Assembly: GCA_022793375.1 (NCBI GenBank)
Contig: JAAWCS010000035.1
Span: 1-62,459, forward strand
Origin: Lachnospiraceae bacterium
GTDB taxonomy: Bacteria > Bacillota > Clostridia > Lachnospirales > Lachnospiraceae
Length of the DNA stretch: 62,459 nucleotides
Direction of reading: 5' to 3'
The translations under genes were made by a program, and so were the position numbers. The notes below the pieces were generated by a model. The model ran no database searches and had not been told where the DNA came from. It saw only the letters and a list, made by a program, of their open reading frames with translations. Below, one piece after another: positions 26,397 through 34,977 of the stretch (position 1 is its first letter; each line of letters begins with the position of its first letter).

Positions 26397-27704
26397 CTAC
26401 CGGCTGCGTTCGCCCTCCTCAAAACGCACGCGGATCGAATGCGCGTGGGCCGTGAGACCCTCCTCCTCGGCAAAGCGCACCACCTGCGGCCACACGGCCT
26501 GCAAGTCGTCTTTTGTATATGAAATGATACTCGATTTTTTGATAAAGTCGTCCACGGACAGCGGCGAGAAAAACTTGGCCGTGCCGTTGGTCGGCAGCAC
26601 ATGGTTCGGCCCGGCAAAATAATCGCCCAAAGGTTCGCTGCTGTATTCGCCGATAAAAATCGCCCCCGCGTTGCGGATCTTAGGCAGCAGCGAAAACGCG
26701 TCCTTAGTCATGATTTCCATGTGTTCCGACGCAATTTCATTGACGACCTCCAAAGCCTCGTCCATGGAAGGGGCCACCAGGATATATCCGTAGTTTTCCA
26801 GGGATTTCTCGATGATCTCCCGGCGCGACAAGCCGGCCGCCATTTCATGTACCAGGACGGAGACCCGGCGGGCCAGTTCATCTGAAGTCGTTACCAGGAT
26901 CGCGCTGGCTAATTCGTCATGCTCGGCCTGCGACAAAAGATCCGCCGCCGCGTAGCGGGGATTGGCCGTCTTATCCGCCAATACCAGGATTTCACTGGGG
27001 CCGGCGATCGAATCAATGCTCACATAGCCGAACACCGCCTTTTTGGCCAGCGCTACAAAGATATTGCCGGGGCCGACGATCTTATCTGCCTTTGGAATCG
27101 TTTCGGTGCCAAAGGCCAGGGCCGCAATCGCCTGCGCGCCGCCGATTTTATAGATTCGGTCGACGCCGGCCTCCCGGGCGGCGGCCAGCGTGCCCGGATT
27201 GACCTTGCCGTCTTGTCCGGGCGGCGTCACCATAATGACCTCGCCGACGCCGGCCACCCGCGCCGGCAGGACGTTCATCAGGACGGAGGACGGGTAGGCC
27301 GCCTTGCCGCCGGGGACATAGACGCCGACCCGCTCCAGGGGCGTTACCTTCTGTCCCAGGAGCGAACCGCCGGGCGTGGGGTCAAACCAGCTGTAACGCC
27401 GCTGTTTCTCATGGTAGCTGCGGATATTTTCGCGGGCTTTGCGCAGTACCGCCAAAAACTCCGTATCCAGCTGGCGATACGCGTCCTCGATCTCTTCTTC
27501 TGTTACTAAAAACTGCGCCGGCGTGATTGCAAAATGGTCAAACTGCGCCGTATAATCGACAAGCGCCCGGTCGCCCTCGGCCCGCACCCGCTCGACAATG
27601 GCCTGAACCGTGTCCATATACGAAGCGTAATGGTTGGGGCTGCGCTTTAAAAGGTCGTTTAAAAGATTTGCTTTGTTTTCCGGCGTCAAGGGTAAAATTC
27701 TCAT
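26397..27704 (-). CDS. hisD: Histidinol dehydrogenase HisD
   Basis: 435 residues. Signatures: YVPGGKAAYPSSVLMN, GGAQAIAALAFGTETIPKADKIVGPGN, LLSQAEHDE and the zinc-site GPNHVLPTNGTA. It oxidises histidinol to histidine in two NAD-dependent steps. Its ATG overlaps the stop of the 77-codon gene (ATGA, 27701-27704), with AAAAGGAG inside that gene's end, so the two are translationally coupled. Confidence 0.97.
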   Translation of the reverse strand: MRILPLTPENKANLLNDLLKRSPNHYASYMDTVQAIVERVRAEGDRALVDYTAQFDHFAITPAQFLVTEEEIEDAYRQLDTEFLAVLRKARENIRSYHEKQRRYSWFDPTPGGSLLGQKVTPLERVGVYVPGGKAAYPSSVLMNVLPARVAGVGEVIMVTPPGQDGKVNPGTLAAAREAGVDRIYKIGGAQAIAALAFGTETIPKADKIVGPGNIFVALAKKAVFGYVSIDSIAGPSEILVLADKTANPRYAAADLLSQAEHDELASAILVTTSDELARRVSVLVHEMAAGLSRREIIEKSLENYGYILVAPSMDEALEVVNEIASEHMEIMTKDAFSLLPKIRNAGAIFIGEYSSEPLGDYFAGPNHVLPTNGTAKFFSPLSVDDFIKKSSIISYTKDDLQAVWPQVVRFAEEEGLTAHAHSIRVRFEEGERSR

Positions 27705-27934
27705 AAGTCTCCTTTTTCCGGCGCGGAAGCGTCCTCCCCGCCTGTCGTGTGAGAGTCGCCGCTGCCGGTAAGTCCTGCGTCTTTTGGCGGTTGTTTTTTC
27801 TCCCGGGACTGCTGCATTGGCGGTACGCCTGCTTTGCCAATCAGCTTTTCAAACGCTTTTGTCCCCAGCAGGGGGAGAAACGAATTCCAGCGGATCCGCT
27901 TATCCAACTGCTGTTCCCATTCTTTGTCGGTCAT
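27701..27934 (-). CDS. Unknown 77-residue protein embedded in the his operon
   Basis: 77 residues, unrecognised. The first half is basic and helical ([19 protein letters not shown]), with [15 protein letters not shown] after it; the second half is polar and Gly/Ser/Asp-rich. No signal peptide, membrane helix or metal motif is seen. Its start overlaps the hisG stop (ATGA) and its stop overlaps the hisD start (ATGA), leaving no free bases. GAAAGAGAG precedes the ATG. That double coupling argues for a real gene made with HisG and HisD. It may be a small partner of one of them; that is inference. Confidence 0.72.
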   Translation of the reverse strand: MTDKEWEQQLDKRIRWNSFLPLLGTKAFEKLIGKAGVPPMQQSREKKQPPKDAGLTGSGDSHTTGGEDASAPEKGDL

Positions 27935-28581
27935 TGGTTTCTCTCTTTCACCAGTTTGCGCATTTGGCGGATCAGATCGGTGATCCGCTCGTTTTCCATC
28001 TTCATACTGACCTGATTTACGACGACCCGCGCCGAAAGATCGCAGATTTCCTCCAGTACCGCCAGTCCGTTTTCCCTAAGCGTCGAGCCGGTCTCCACGA
28101 TATCTACAATCACTTCCGAAAGCCCCACCAGGGGCGCCAGTTCAACGGAGCCGTTTAATTTAATGATCTCTACGGTCTGCTGTTTGCGGTTGTAAAAATA
28201 ATCCTTGGCAATCGCCGGATACTTGGTGGCGACGCGGATCCGTTCGTGGTGCTTGAGACATTCACGAAAGCGTTCCGGGCCGCAGACGCACATACGGCAC
28301 CGGCCGAGTCCCAGATCCAACACCTCATAAAGCTTACGTCCCTCCTCCAGAATCGTATCGCGGCCTACCACTCCCACATCTGCCGCCCCATACTCCACAT
28401 ACGTCGGCACGTCGCTGGCTTTGGCCAGGAAAAATTTCATCTTATGGGTTTCATCGGTAAAGATCAGACGGCGCGTCTCGGAATCGTAGAATTCTTCACA
28501 GCAGATTCCTAACTGCTCAAGCAGCTCCATTGTTTTGCGGGCCAGACGTCCTTTTGCCAGGGCAAAGGTAAGATATCTCAT
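27931..28581 (-). CDS. hisG: ATP phosphoribosyltransferase, short form HisG
   Basis: 216 residues, the short form lacking the C-terminal allosteric domain, which requires HisZ as partner. It starts [19 protein letters not shown] and carries [12 protein letters not shown] and the PRPP-binding [21 protein letters not shown] motif. It catalyses the first, committed step of histidine synthesis. The ATG at 28581 overlaps the hisZ stop (ATGA) and GGGAGGAG lies 5 bp upstream; the longer reading shadows hisZ. Confidence 0.97.
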   Translation of the reverse strand: MRYLTFALAKGRLARKTMELLEQLGICCEEFYDSETRRLIFTDETHKMKFFLAKASDVPTYVEYGAADVGVVGRDTILEEGRKLYEVLDLGLGRCRMCVCGPERFRECLKHHERIRVATKYPAIAKDYFYNRKQQTVEIIKLNGSVELAPLVGLSEVIVDIVETGSTLRENGLAVLEEICDLSARVVVNQVSMKMENERITDLIRQMRKLVKERNQ

Positions 28582-29861
28582 ACTGTCTCCTCCCAAACCG
28601 AGCCGTCCTCCCATAACAGACACGCCTCCTCCATCCCCAGTGACAGGGCGCGTGCGCGGCATTTTTCCCGGGCCGCCCTTTTTTCTTCGGCGCGCCCGGC
28701 CGCTTCCTGAGGCCCGGCCGGTTTTTGGGATGTCTCCTGTTCTCCTGTCTCTGTCCGGAAGCGTTCCAGCCGTACCCGCCGTCCCTCCGCCCGCATCCGG
28801 CAGGCCCGTTCAATCGCTTCTTTTTTCTGCCCCGGGACGTACATCAAAAGCACCTGCGGCCATTCAAAGACAAGCGGCTTTTGCTGGCGGTTCAAAGCAT
28901 CCATCACCGAATCCAGCACAATCGCAAAGCCCACCGCCTCGGCACGACAGCCAAACTGCTCCATTAAGTTGTCGTAGCGGCCGCCCGTCACGACCGGCTC
29001 GCCGCAGCCGTAGGTGTAACCCTTGAAAATCATGCCGTTATAATAACGGTAGCGCCCCGTCATCGCCAGATCAAAGGAGACGTATTTCTCCAGGCCATAG
29101 CAGCAAAGCGTATCGTACACCTGGCACAGCCGGTCGATCGCGTCGGCGGCCCGCAAATTGGCGGTAATCTGCCGTGCTTTTTCCATCTGTTCAATCGGGC
29201 CAAACAGCTCCGGCAGACGCAAAAACAGCTCCTCCAAATCGGATTTTATGCCGCAGGCGCGGATTTGTTCCTCGGCGCCGAAAAAGTTTTTATTTTCCAG
29301 CAGCCGCCAGACCGCTTCTTCCGTTTCCTTTGGCAGCCGCGCTTCTTCTAAAAGCCCCTGCAAAAATCCTACATGCCCTACCTCCAGCTGAAATTCCGTC
29401 AGACCGGCCGCCAGCAGGCACTGAATCGTCAGCGCCAAAACCTCCGCGTCCGCATCCGGCGAACCGTCGCCCAAAAGTTCGACGCCGGCCTGCGTAAATT
29501 CCTTGAGCCGTCCCTGCAGGCTGCTGCGGTTGATAAAGGTGTTTTCCATATAAGAAAGTCGGAGCGGCATATGTTCCGCCCCGAAATATTTAGCCGCGCA
29601 GCGGGCAATCGCCGGCGTCATATCCGGCCGCAGTACCATCGTCTCCCCCTCGCGGTCGAAAAATTTGAACATTTCCCGGGAAAGGACGCTTCCCTTCTCC
29701 TTGCTGAAAATATCGAAAAATTCAAAAGACGGCGTCTGAATGTCCTGATAGCCGAACCGATGGAACATCGCGCGGATTTTGCGGCGGACTCCCAGCCGGG
29801 CGGCATATTCCCGGCCGTAAATGTCGCGGACCCCCTCCGGCGTGTGTATGTATTGATTCAT
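28578..29861 (-). CDS. hisZ: HisZ, regulatory subunit of ATP phosphoribosyltransferase
   Basis: 427 residues, a class II histidyl-tRNA synthetase paralogue without the anticodon domain. Seen: [58 protein letters not shown] and [13 protein letters not shown]. It activates short HisG and carries the histidine feedback site. The last ~60 residues form an unusual Arg/Glu/Ala-rich insertion. It is the first gene of the his operon; GAGGAGGAG precedes the ATG and the promoter ends about 60 bp upstream. Confidence 0.95.
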   Translation of the reverse strand: MNQYIHTPEGVRDIYGREYAARLGVRRKIRAMFHRFGYQDIQTPSFEFFDIFSKEKGSVLSREMFKFFDREGETMVLRPDMTPAIARCAAKYFGAEHMPLRLSYMENTFINRSSLQGRLKEFTQAGVELLGDGSPDADAEVLALTIQCLLAAGLTEFQLEVGHVGFLQGLLEEARLPKETEEAVWRLLENKNFFGAEEQIRACGIKSDLEELFLRLPELFGPIEQMEKARQITANLRAADAIDRLCQVYDTLCCYGLEKYVSFDLAMTGRYRYYNGMIFKGYTYGCGEPVVTGGRYDNLMEQFGCRAEAVGFAIVLDSVMDALNRQQKPLVFEWPQVLLMYVPGQKKEAIERACRMRAEGRRVRLERFRTETGEQETSQKPAGPQEAAGRAEEKRAAREKCRARALSLGMEEACLLWEDGSVWEETV

Positions 29862-29892
29862 GGCTCCTCCTCTAAAACAAAATTCGCTTTAG

Positions 29893-29912
29893 TGTGCTAC
29901 TATGTTAGCACA
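29893..29912. promoter_or_regulatory. Dyad at the his transcription start, candidate operator
   Basis: TGTGCTA-N6-TAGCACA, perfect 7-bp arms. It begins just downstream of the -10, about where the transcript should start, so a bound repressor would block initiation. A TrpR-fold regulator of his genes (YerC/HisR) has been predicted in Firmicutes; linking it to this dyad is inference. Confidence 0.7.
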
Positions 29913-29920
29913 TGAAAATC

Positions 29921-29949
29921 ATTATAGCGAAGAGAGCGCCCTTTGTCAA
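29921..29949 (-). promoter_or_regulatory. his operon promoter
   Basis: On the minus strand TTGACA (29944-29949), exactly 17 bp, and TATAAT (29921-29926): a full-consensus sigma-A promoter. The leader to hisZ is about 50 nt, too short for a T-box or classical attenuator. Confidence 0.9.
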
Positions 29950-30749
29950 GACTTGCGGCGATAAAAAGCGGAAGTTCCCTCGATCGCTCTCTGCGCAAAA
30001 CCGTCGGACAGGGGCAGCATATCGATAAACATTTCACCTAAATACGGCGCCGCGGCTACCGCGATCTGTTCAAACAAGGCTTCCGTTTCGCCGGAAAGTT
30101 CCGCCACCAGCAGATAGCTAAGCTCTCCGTTTTGCTCCATCATCCGCAGCCACAGTCTCCGAATGCCCGGCTCTGCTTCCGCGTAGGAACAGATTGCCTC
30201 TACCATCTCCTCCGGGTATTCCTCCGGATCGCCCAAATGGACGACCGCGTTTTTCTCCACCTGCTTGCGGGCATGGCCCGTTGTCTGAAGCTCCTTGCGT
30301 TCCCGCAATTCCCGCAGGCCGTTGCGGTCTAAGGATAAATTGTCGCTGAACGGATTGATAACCAGCCCTTCTGCCTGCTGTTGATCGAGCACCATATACG
30401 CGTACTCGTCAAAGTTAAGGCAGATCGTCTGCAAGCCGCTCTCCTTCAGAGAATTCCACTCCCTCAGTTCTTCCTCGTCAATAAAAGCCGCATAAAACTG
30501 CCGTCCGTCCGGCGCTGTCAGCATCGGAAAGCCAATCGTTGTCTCCGGGGAACACTCACACGCCTCTTCCCCGGTTCCTGAATTTTGTGAGAGACGGACC
30601 ATCGAAAGCAGGCTGGCGTTCATTACCAGCTCGGACAAAAGCTTTTCCATAATCGGCCTGAGCATCTCCCCGTCCTCCGCTTCGCGGCGCAAGGCAAACA
30701 ATTCTTTCAGCCGTGGATTTTCCAATGGTCTGTTTAATTCCAACTGCAT
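29946..30749 (-). CDS. SseB-family protein
   Basis: 267 residues with an SseB N-terminal domain (FPMLTAPDGRQFYAAFIDEEEL, LNFDEYAYMVLDQQQAEGLVINPFSDNL) and an SseB C-terminal domain (VHLGDPEEYPEEMVEAICSYAEAE, then MLPLSDGFAQRAIEGTSAFYR). The family is named for an E. coli gene affecting serine sensitivity; no activity is known. AAGGAG lies about 9 bp before the ATG. It follows recU by 6 bp, so the two probably share a transcript. Its end abuts the his promoter. Confidence 0.85.
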   Translation of the reverse strand: MQLELNRPLENPRLKELFALRREAEDGEMLRPIMEKLLSELVMNASLLSMVRLSQNSGTGEEACECSPETTIGFPMLTAPDGRQFYAAFIDEEELREWNSLKESGLQTICLNFDEYAYMVLDQQQAEGLVINPFSDNLSLDRNGLRELRERKELQTTGHARKQVEKNAVVHLGDPEEYPEEMVEAICSYAEAEPGIRRLWLRMMEQNGELSYLLVAELSGETEALFEQIAVAAAPYLGEMFIDMLPLSDGFAQRAIEGTSAFYRRKS

Positions 30750-30755
30750 TGCTTT

Positions 30756-31286
30756 TTATCTCCTTTCCAAGTCCTTTTGCACACCCTCCAAATAGTGTAC
30801 GAACACACCGTTTTTGATGGGAATTTGAAAATCCGCATCCAGTTCTTCCAAACGGAACGATTTGCGGCCGCCCGCTTCCTTGCGCTGCCAGAATTCTTTC
30901 AGACGCGCAAACGGAAGATAATATGCTTCATCCCGTTTGGAATAATAGATGACCAAAAAAGCAATCCCGCCCTGCTTCTCAAAGTTCTCCATAAAGGCCA
31001 CTTGATGCGCATGGACATTCTGCAACGGAAACGTATCGGCATGGCATTCCTTGGCGTCAAAGCAGACCGCAATCCCCTGCACGACGCCGATATAGTCCAC
31101 GGTGCTCTTCTGGTCAAAATACGCCAGGGTAATGTGGCGCTTTTCCTTGTCAATTTCGATCGGCGTAATCGGAGTAGGGATTTTCTGGATCAGCGCTAAG
31201 TCCTGTTCCCGATAGCGTTCGTTTGTGTGATTGATTAAGTCCTCAAGAGTAGAGCCCCTGAGACCGCGGGAACTCCATGTGCTCAT
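30756..31286 (-). CDS. recU: Holliday junction resolvase RecU
   Basis: 176 residues. It opens with the RecU signature SSRGLRGSTLEDLINHTNERYR, and the nuclease core IGVVQGIAVCFDAKECHADTFPL holds the metal-binding Asp/Glu/Lys. RecU cuts Holliday junctions during recombination and chromosome segregation in Firmicutes, replacing RuvC. AGGAGG lies 7 bp before the ATG. In many Firmicutes recU is next to a class A PBP gene; here sseB follows instead. Confidence 0.95.
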   Translation of the reverse strand: MSTWSSRGLRGSTLEDLINHTNERYREQDLALIQKIPTPITPIEIDKEKRHITLAYFDQKSTVDYIGVVQGIAVCFDAKECHADTFPLQNVHAHQVAFMENFEKQGGIAFLVIYYSKRDEAYYLPFARLKEFWQRKEAGGRKSFRLEELDADFQIPIKNGVFVHYLEGVQKDLERR

Positions 31287-31335
31287 TGTCCGGCCTCCTG
31301 TTCTGGCAGCGCGCCGCTTTTATGCCCTGGAAAGA

Positions 31336-31351
31336 TGCCGCATCCGCGGCA
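31336..31351 (-). terminator. Weak terminator-like hairpin after the RluA gene
   Basis: TGCCGC-ATCC-GCGGCA stem lies 8 bp after the RluA-type gene's stop, followed on the minus strand by TCTTTCC rather than a full U-tract. Confidence 0.4.
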
Positions 31352-31359
31352 CATACAGG

Positions 31360-32499
31360 TTACTTTCTCTGCGCGGCTTGACGGGAGACAGACGTCTCTT
31401 CGGCAAGCCGGCCTGCCTGTTCAAACAAATCCGGTACAGGCGCACGAAAAACCCGGCCGGACAGGTACGATAAAGCCCCCTCCACTACCGGGAATGTCAG
31501 CTGCCAGGCATGAAGCAGCTGATGCTGCAGCCCCAGCCGCTTTTTATAAAACTCGTTGACCGGGCGCAGGCCATATTTATAATCTCCGATCACCGGCCAG
31601 CCGACCGACGCCAGATGGGCGCGGATTTGATGGGAACGGCCGGTCACCAGACGTACTTGCAGATGCGTAAGCGGAAACAAAGCGGACGGCCCGGCCGCAG
31701 ATTTGCCGCCAGTTCTGCCAGCCGGCCCGGCGTCGGCCCCAAACAAAGCCACCGGCGTATAAACCGTCTCAATCGGCTGTGCTCCCGGACAGGCAGTATC
31801 CAAAATCCGCACCTGATTTTTGTCCGTATCTTTATATAAGTACCCTTTCAGGCGGCAGGGGTTGGTCACCTGGCCGCGGACACAGCACAAATAATCCTTG
31901 TGAAGCGTGCGCTCTTTTAAAAGCGCGGACATCGTCTGCAGGCCTGCCATCGTTTTTCCCACGATCAGCAGGCCGCTGGTATTGCGGTCTAGGCGGTTGC
32001 AGACCGACGGATGAAAGCGGCGATAGCTTTCATCCGTCAGTTCTCCTTTGCTTTGCAGGTAGGCAAGCACCAATTCCACTGCCGATATATCGTCCCCCCT
32101 GGCCTTCTGTGACAGCAGGCCGGCGGGCTTATCATACAGCAGAAGGTGCGTATCCTCATAGACAATGCGCCGCGGATCCAGCGCATCGCCCGGCCCAGGA
32201 GCCAAAGAGCCTTTTAAAACATGGTCACACCCTGCGGCGGACGTATGCGGACCGGGAGCGTTTTTTGGCGGCAGTGCCGTGCCCTGAAATTTGGCAAGCG
32301 TCTCTTCCGAAAAGAATATCCGCAGCTGATCGCCGGCCTTCAGTTTTTCCGACCCCTCGCAGCGGCCGCCGTTTAAGGTGATATTTTTTTTCCGCAGCAT
32401 TTTATACAGGAAGCTTTTGGAAGCCTGCTCAAGATAGCGGCTTAAGTACTTGTCGGCCCGCTGCCCGGCCTCCTGCTCCCGAATCGTCAATAGTCTCAT
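31360..32499 (-). CDS. RluA-family 23S rRNA/tRNA pseudouridine synthase
   Basis: 379 residues. An S4-type RNA-binding domain (1-75; AGQRADKYLSRYLEQASKSFLYKMLRKKNITLNGG) precedes the synthase core with catalytic Asp in VCNRLDRNTSGLLIVGKT. Later motifs LVTGRSHQIRAHLASVGWPVIGDYKYG confirm the RluA family. It probably modifies 23S rRNA like RluC/RluD; the exact site is unclear. About 25 extra residues (AGPAGRTGGKSAAGPSALF) interrupt the C-terminal half. No clear Shine-Dalgarno precedes the ATG. Confidence 0.92.
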   Translation of the reverse strand: MRLLTIREQEAGQRADKYLSRYLEQASKSFLYKMLRKKNITLNGGRCEGSEKLKAGDQLRIFFSEETLAKFQGTALPPKNAPGPHTSAAGCDHVLKGSLAPGPGDALDPRRIVYEDTHLLLYDKPAGLLSQKARGDDISAVELVLAYLQSKGELTDESYRRFHPSVCNRLDRNTSGLLIVGKTMAGLQTMSALLKERTLHKDYLCCVRGQVTNPCRLKGYLYKDTDKNQVRILDTACPGAQPIETVYTPVALFGADAGPAGRTGGKSAAGPSALFPLTHLQVRLVTGRSHQIRAHLASVGWPVIGDYKYGLRPVNEFYKKRLGLQHQLLHAWQLTFPVVEGALSYLSGRVFRAPVPDLFEQAGRLAEETSVSRQAAQRK

Positions 32500-32541
32500 G
32501 AAAGTATTGTAGCCGCAGCCAGGCCGCCTGTCAAGAATGTA

Positions 32542-34743
32542 TTAGCTGTTCTCGCTCACATAAATCTTCACACGGCTCTGGATAATGTCCGCTACCTCCT
32601 TCGCCGATTTTTGTCCGGCAAAGAAGGGAGCTGCCTCTTCCGTAATAATTGTCAGGATTTCCGTATTTGCGGAAGGCATCGGCTGGGCATTGTCAATCAG
32701 ATTGCGGATCGCTGCGATCTCTTCTTCGGTTGCCGGCCGGCCTTCATATTCATAATCATCCCAACTCCAGCTGGAGCTTCCTTCTTCTACATTCCTTGCT
32801 GCTTCAAAGCACTTTTCCAGAGAACTTTCACGCACCGGGAAATTCCAGTTTAAATTATCCTGATACTCTTCTGTCAAAAGCGAAGAGATAAAGGCCCAGG
32901 CTCCGTCTTTATTCGCGGACTTCTCCGCAATGCCGATCCCCAGACTGGCTACCATAATCGAGCCGCTGCCGGACTGCGTAGGGTAACCGATGCAGGTCAC
33001 CGGCTCGTTAAACATCGACGCATATGCCTGGTAATCGTTTACCTGTGACATATACAGCGACAAAAGCAACAGTTTTCCGCTCGAAATTTTTGTATAGGTA
33101 CCTTCTTCGTTGCTGTAATCCATCGTTTCCGCCGACGGGAAGGTCGCGGCAAATTCCAACAGGTCTACAAATGCCTCGCTGTCAAAGGAGCAAGTCCCCG
33201 CATTCCAGTCCACATAGGCGTTCATATCCATCTGCAGCAGCATGGACAGTACCATCTCCTGGCTGGCATAGTCAAACAGCTGCGTGCCCTCCGGTTTGGA
33301 CGCCAGCAGCGCTTTCACGTCGTCCAACGTCCAGCCCATCTCTTCCCCGACATCGGAGGTACGGCCCAGGAGCGTCTGCAGCGTGTAGGAAATTGGCATC
33401 CCGTACAGCTTGCCGTCCTGCTCATAGATCTTCAGGGCATTGGCGGTAAGCTCCTCTTTGTTTAAATTGGGATCGTTCTCAAGCAGAGAATAGAGGTCCG
33501 CAAGAATCCCCTTGGAGATGTAGGCGCTTATGTTCATACCATTGCCCATATCGATCAGATCCGGCGGGTTTCCGGAAACAATATCCGAATTCAGCTGCGT
33601 CTGCCCGGCCTCATAATCGCCGCTGCTGTATTCCTTTACTTCGATCCGGTAGGTATCGCTGCTCTTGTTGAAACGGATAATCTCTGAGCGCAGCGTATAA
33701 TCCAGATACATCGTCGCATAGGTTAAGACAGTCTTTTGCTTGACCTCGGAGGCCGGCGTTTTGGTCAGGTATACGGCCTCTGTGCCGCCCTGTTCCGACT
33801 CATAATTGTAGGTAAGCGCAACGATCCTCCCGTCCTCCAGCTCGGAAAACGCCTGCACGGTGTCCGCATTGATGTCGCAGTTAATCCAGTTTAATATTTC
33901 CTCGCTGGTCTGTGTACTCAGACTATAGCGGTACAGCACATTGCCGCTGGAAACCAGAAATTCATTTTCGCTAAGCGTCACGACGCGCAGGTTGCCGTTG
34001 CCGCCCGGGATTCCCTTGAAGGATTCGCCGAGCGCTTTTGCTGCCGGATCCACCTGCTGCAGCATATAATCGCTTCCTCCCTCGCTCCTGTCGTAGCACA
34101 GCGTAAAGACACGGCCGTCGCTGCTGCTGCACAGTCCCTGCGACCAGGAAGTAAGCGCCACGTCAAACAGCTTCTGCCCCTGCTGGTTCAGCACCAGGAT
34201 CTTTTCATCCTCTGCGCTTAAAAGGAGATAGATATTCCCGTCTTTATCCAGCTTCATATCCTGAGGATACGCTCCCAACTCCGAATTGCTTCCCTCCAGG
34301 ATCGCCGCCGTGATATCGTAACGCCCCGTCTCGCTGCCGGAGGCGTCCGTCGTTGCCAAAAACCAGAATGCAGACCCGTTTTCGTTCCAAACATTCATCA
34401 GTTTTAACAGGCCTCCGTCCTTCAAGACGGCAATCTGCTGTACATTTTCATTGCCGTCCTCTAATTCGGAAATCACCGCCGTCTCCAGGCTGTTTAAGTC
34501 GATCGAACCAATCGTGTTTGTGCTGGTTTCAGTCTCTTCGTTCCAGTTCCAGGACTGATAATACAGCTTCCCGTCCTGGATCGTCGTGCCGCCGCTTAAC
34601 GACTTTACGTCCTCCAATGTCTTATACTCCGGCACATACACATAATCCCTGCCGGCCTCCGTGCTGCCGTTTGCCTTGCTGCCGCAGCCGGCCAGGGACA
34701 ATCCCATAGCCAGACACAGTAACCCCGCTAATAAACGTTTCAT
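32542..34743 (-). CDS. Propeller-like/solute-binding lipoprotein, copy 2
   Basis: 733 residues. Signal peptide with lipobox LAGC (Cys20). Residues ~45-330 show blade-like repeats (KDGGLLKLMN, DKDGNIYLLL, SSDGRVFTLC, LEDGRIVALTY), suggesting a beta-propeller. From ~335 a family 1 extracellular solute-binding domain follows (LRSEIIRFNKSSDTYRIEVKEY, LNSDIVSGNPPDLIDM, YEQDGKLYGMPISY, GAWAFISSLLTEEYQ). It is a full-length paralogue of the adjacent 34978-37182 gene, with its own activator-type promoter. No permease or ATPase lies nearby, so transport versus sensing is open. Confidence 0.85.
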   Translation of the reverse strand: MKRLLAGLLCLAMGLSLAGCGSKANGSTEAGRDYVYVPEYKTLEDVKSLSGGTTIQDGKLYYQSWNWNEETETSTNTIGSIDLNSLETAVISELEDGNENVQQIAVLKDGGLLKLMNVWNENGSAFWFLATTDASGSETGRYDITAAILEGSNSELGAYPQDMKLDKDGNIYLLLSAEDEKILVLNQQGQKLFDVALTSWSQGLCSSSDGRVFTLCYDRSEGGSDYMLQQVDPAAKALGESFKGIPGGNGNLRVVTLSENEFLVSSGNVLYRYSLSTQTSEEILNWINCDINADTVQAFSELEDGRIVALTYNYESEQGGTEAVYLTKTPASEVKQKTVLTYATMYLDYTLRSEIIRFNKSSDTYRIEVKEYSSGDYEAGQTQLNSDIVSGNPPDLIDMGNGMNISAYISKGILADLYSLLENDPNLNKEELTANALKIYEQDGKLYGMPISYTLQTLLGRTSDVGEEMGWTLDDVKALLASKPEGTQLFDYASQEMVLSMLLQMDMNAYVDWNAGTCSFDSEAFVDLLEFAATFPSAETMDYSNEEGTYTKISSGKLLLLSLYMSQVNDYQAYASMFNEPVTCIGYPTQSGSGSIMVASLGIGIAEKSANKDGAWAFISSLLTEEYQDNLNWNFPVRESSLEKCFEAARNVEEGSSSWSWDDYEYEGRPATEEEIAAIRNLIDNAQPMPSANTEILTIITEEAAPFFAGQKSAKEVADIIQSRVKIYVSENS

Positions 34744-34772
34744 CGTTATTCCTCCTCGTTTCTGTTATCGCT

Positions 34773-34821
34773 ATTATACATGTTTCCTTGTGCAAGTTCT
34801 TTACTTTTTCCTTAATCTTTT
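34773..34821 (-). promoter_or_regulatory. Promoter and shared upstream box, copy 2
   Basis: TATAAT on the minus strand (plus 34773-34778) lacks a good -35. A box TTAAGGAAAAAGTAAA (plus 34800-34815; the match continues to 34821) lies 21 bp upstream. The same box at the same 21-bp distance precedes the paralogue at 37215-37263. Inside it AAAAG recurs at about one helical turn, as in tandem activator half-sites. Confidence 0.72.
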
Positions 34822-34890
34822 AACAATAAAAGGCTGGTTAAAAGGGTTAGGTCGATCACAGCTGTTTTGAATCACGTCCCAGGTATGAAA

Positions 34891-34929
34891 AAAAACCGCC
34901 CCGGCGTTACCTGCACCAGGGCGGTTTTT
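34891..34929 (-). terminator. Rho-independent terminator
   Basis: An 11-bp stem AAAAACCGCCC / GGGCGGTTTTT with a 17-nt loop, followed on the minus strand by a run of T. It ends the 34978-37182 transcript and separates it from the next paralogue's promoter. Confidence 0.88.
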
Positions 34930-34977
34930 ATGTGCAAAGCGGCGGCCAGTCATGTCTTTCACCGCCCCGCAGAACAC

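Noticed and set aside
29862..29920. T-box or histidine attenuator before hisZ
   Set aside because: The leader from the predicted start is ~50 nt, with no His codon run, specifier loop or T-box sequence.
34744..34977. Possible riboswitch in the gap between the two propeller-SBP genes
   Set aside because: The only strong structure is the intrinsic terminator of the upstream gene; the leader of the downstream gene is about 20 nt.
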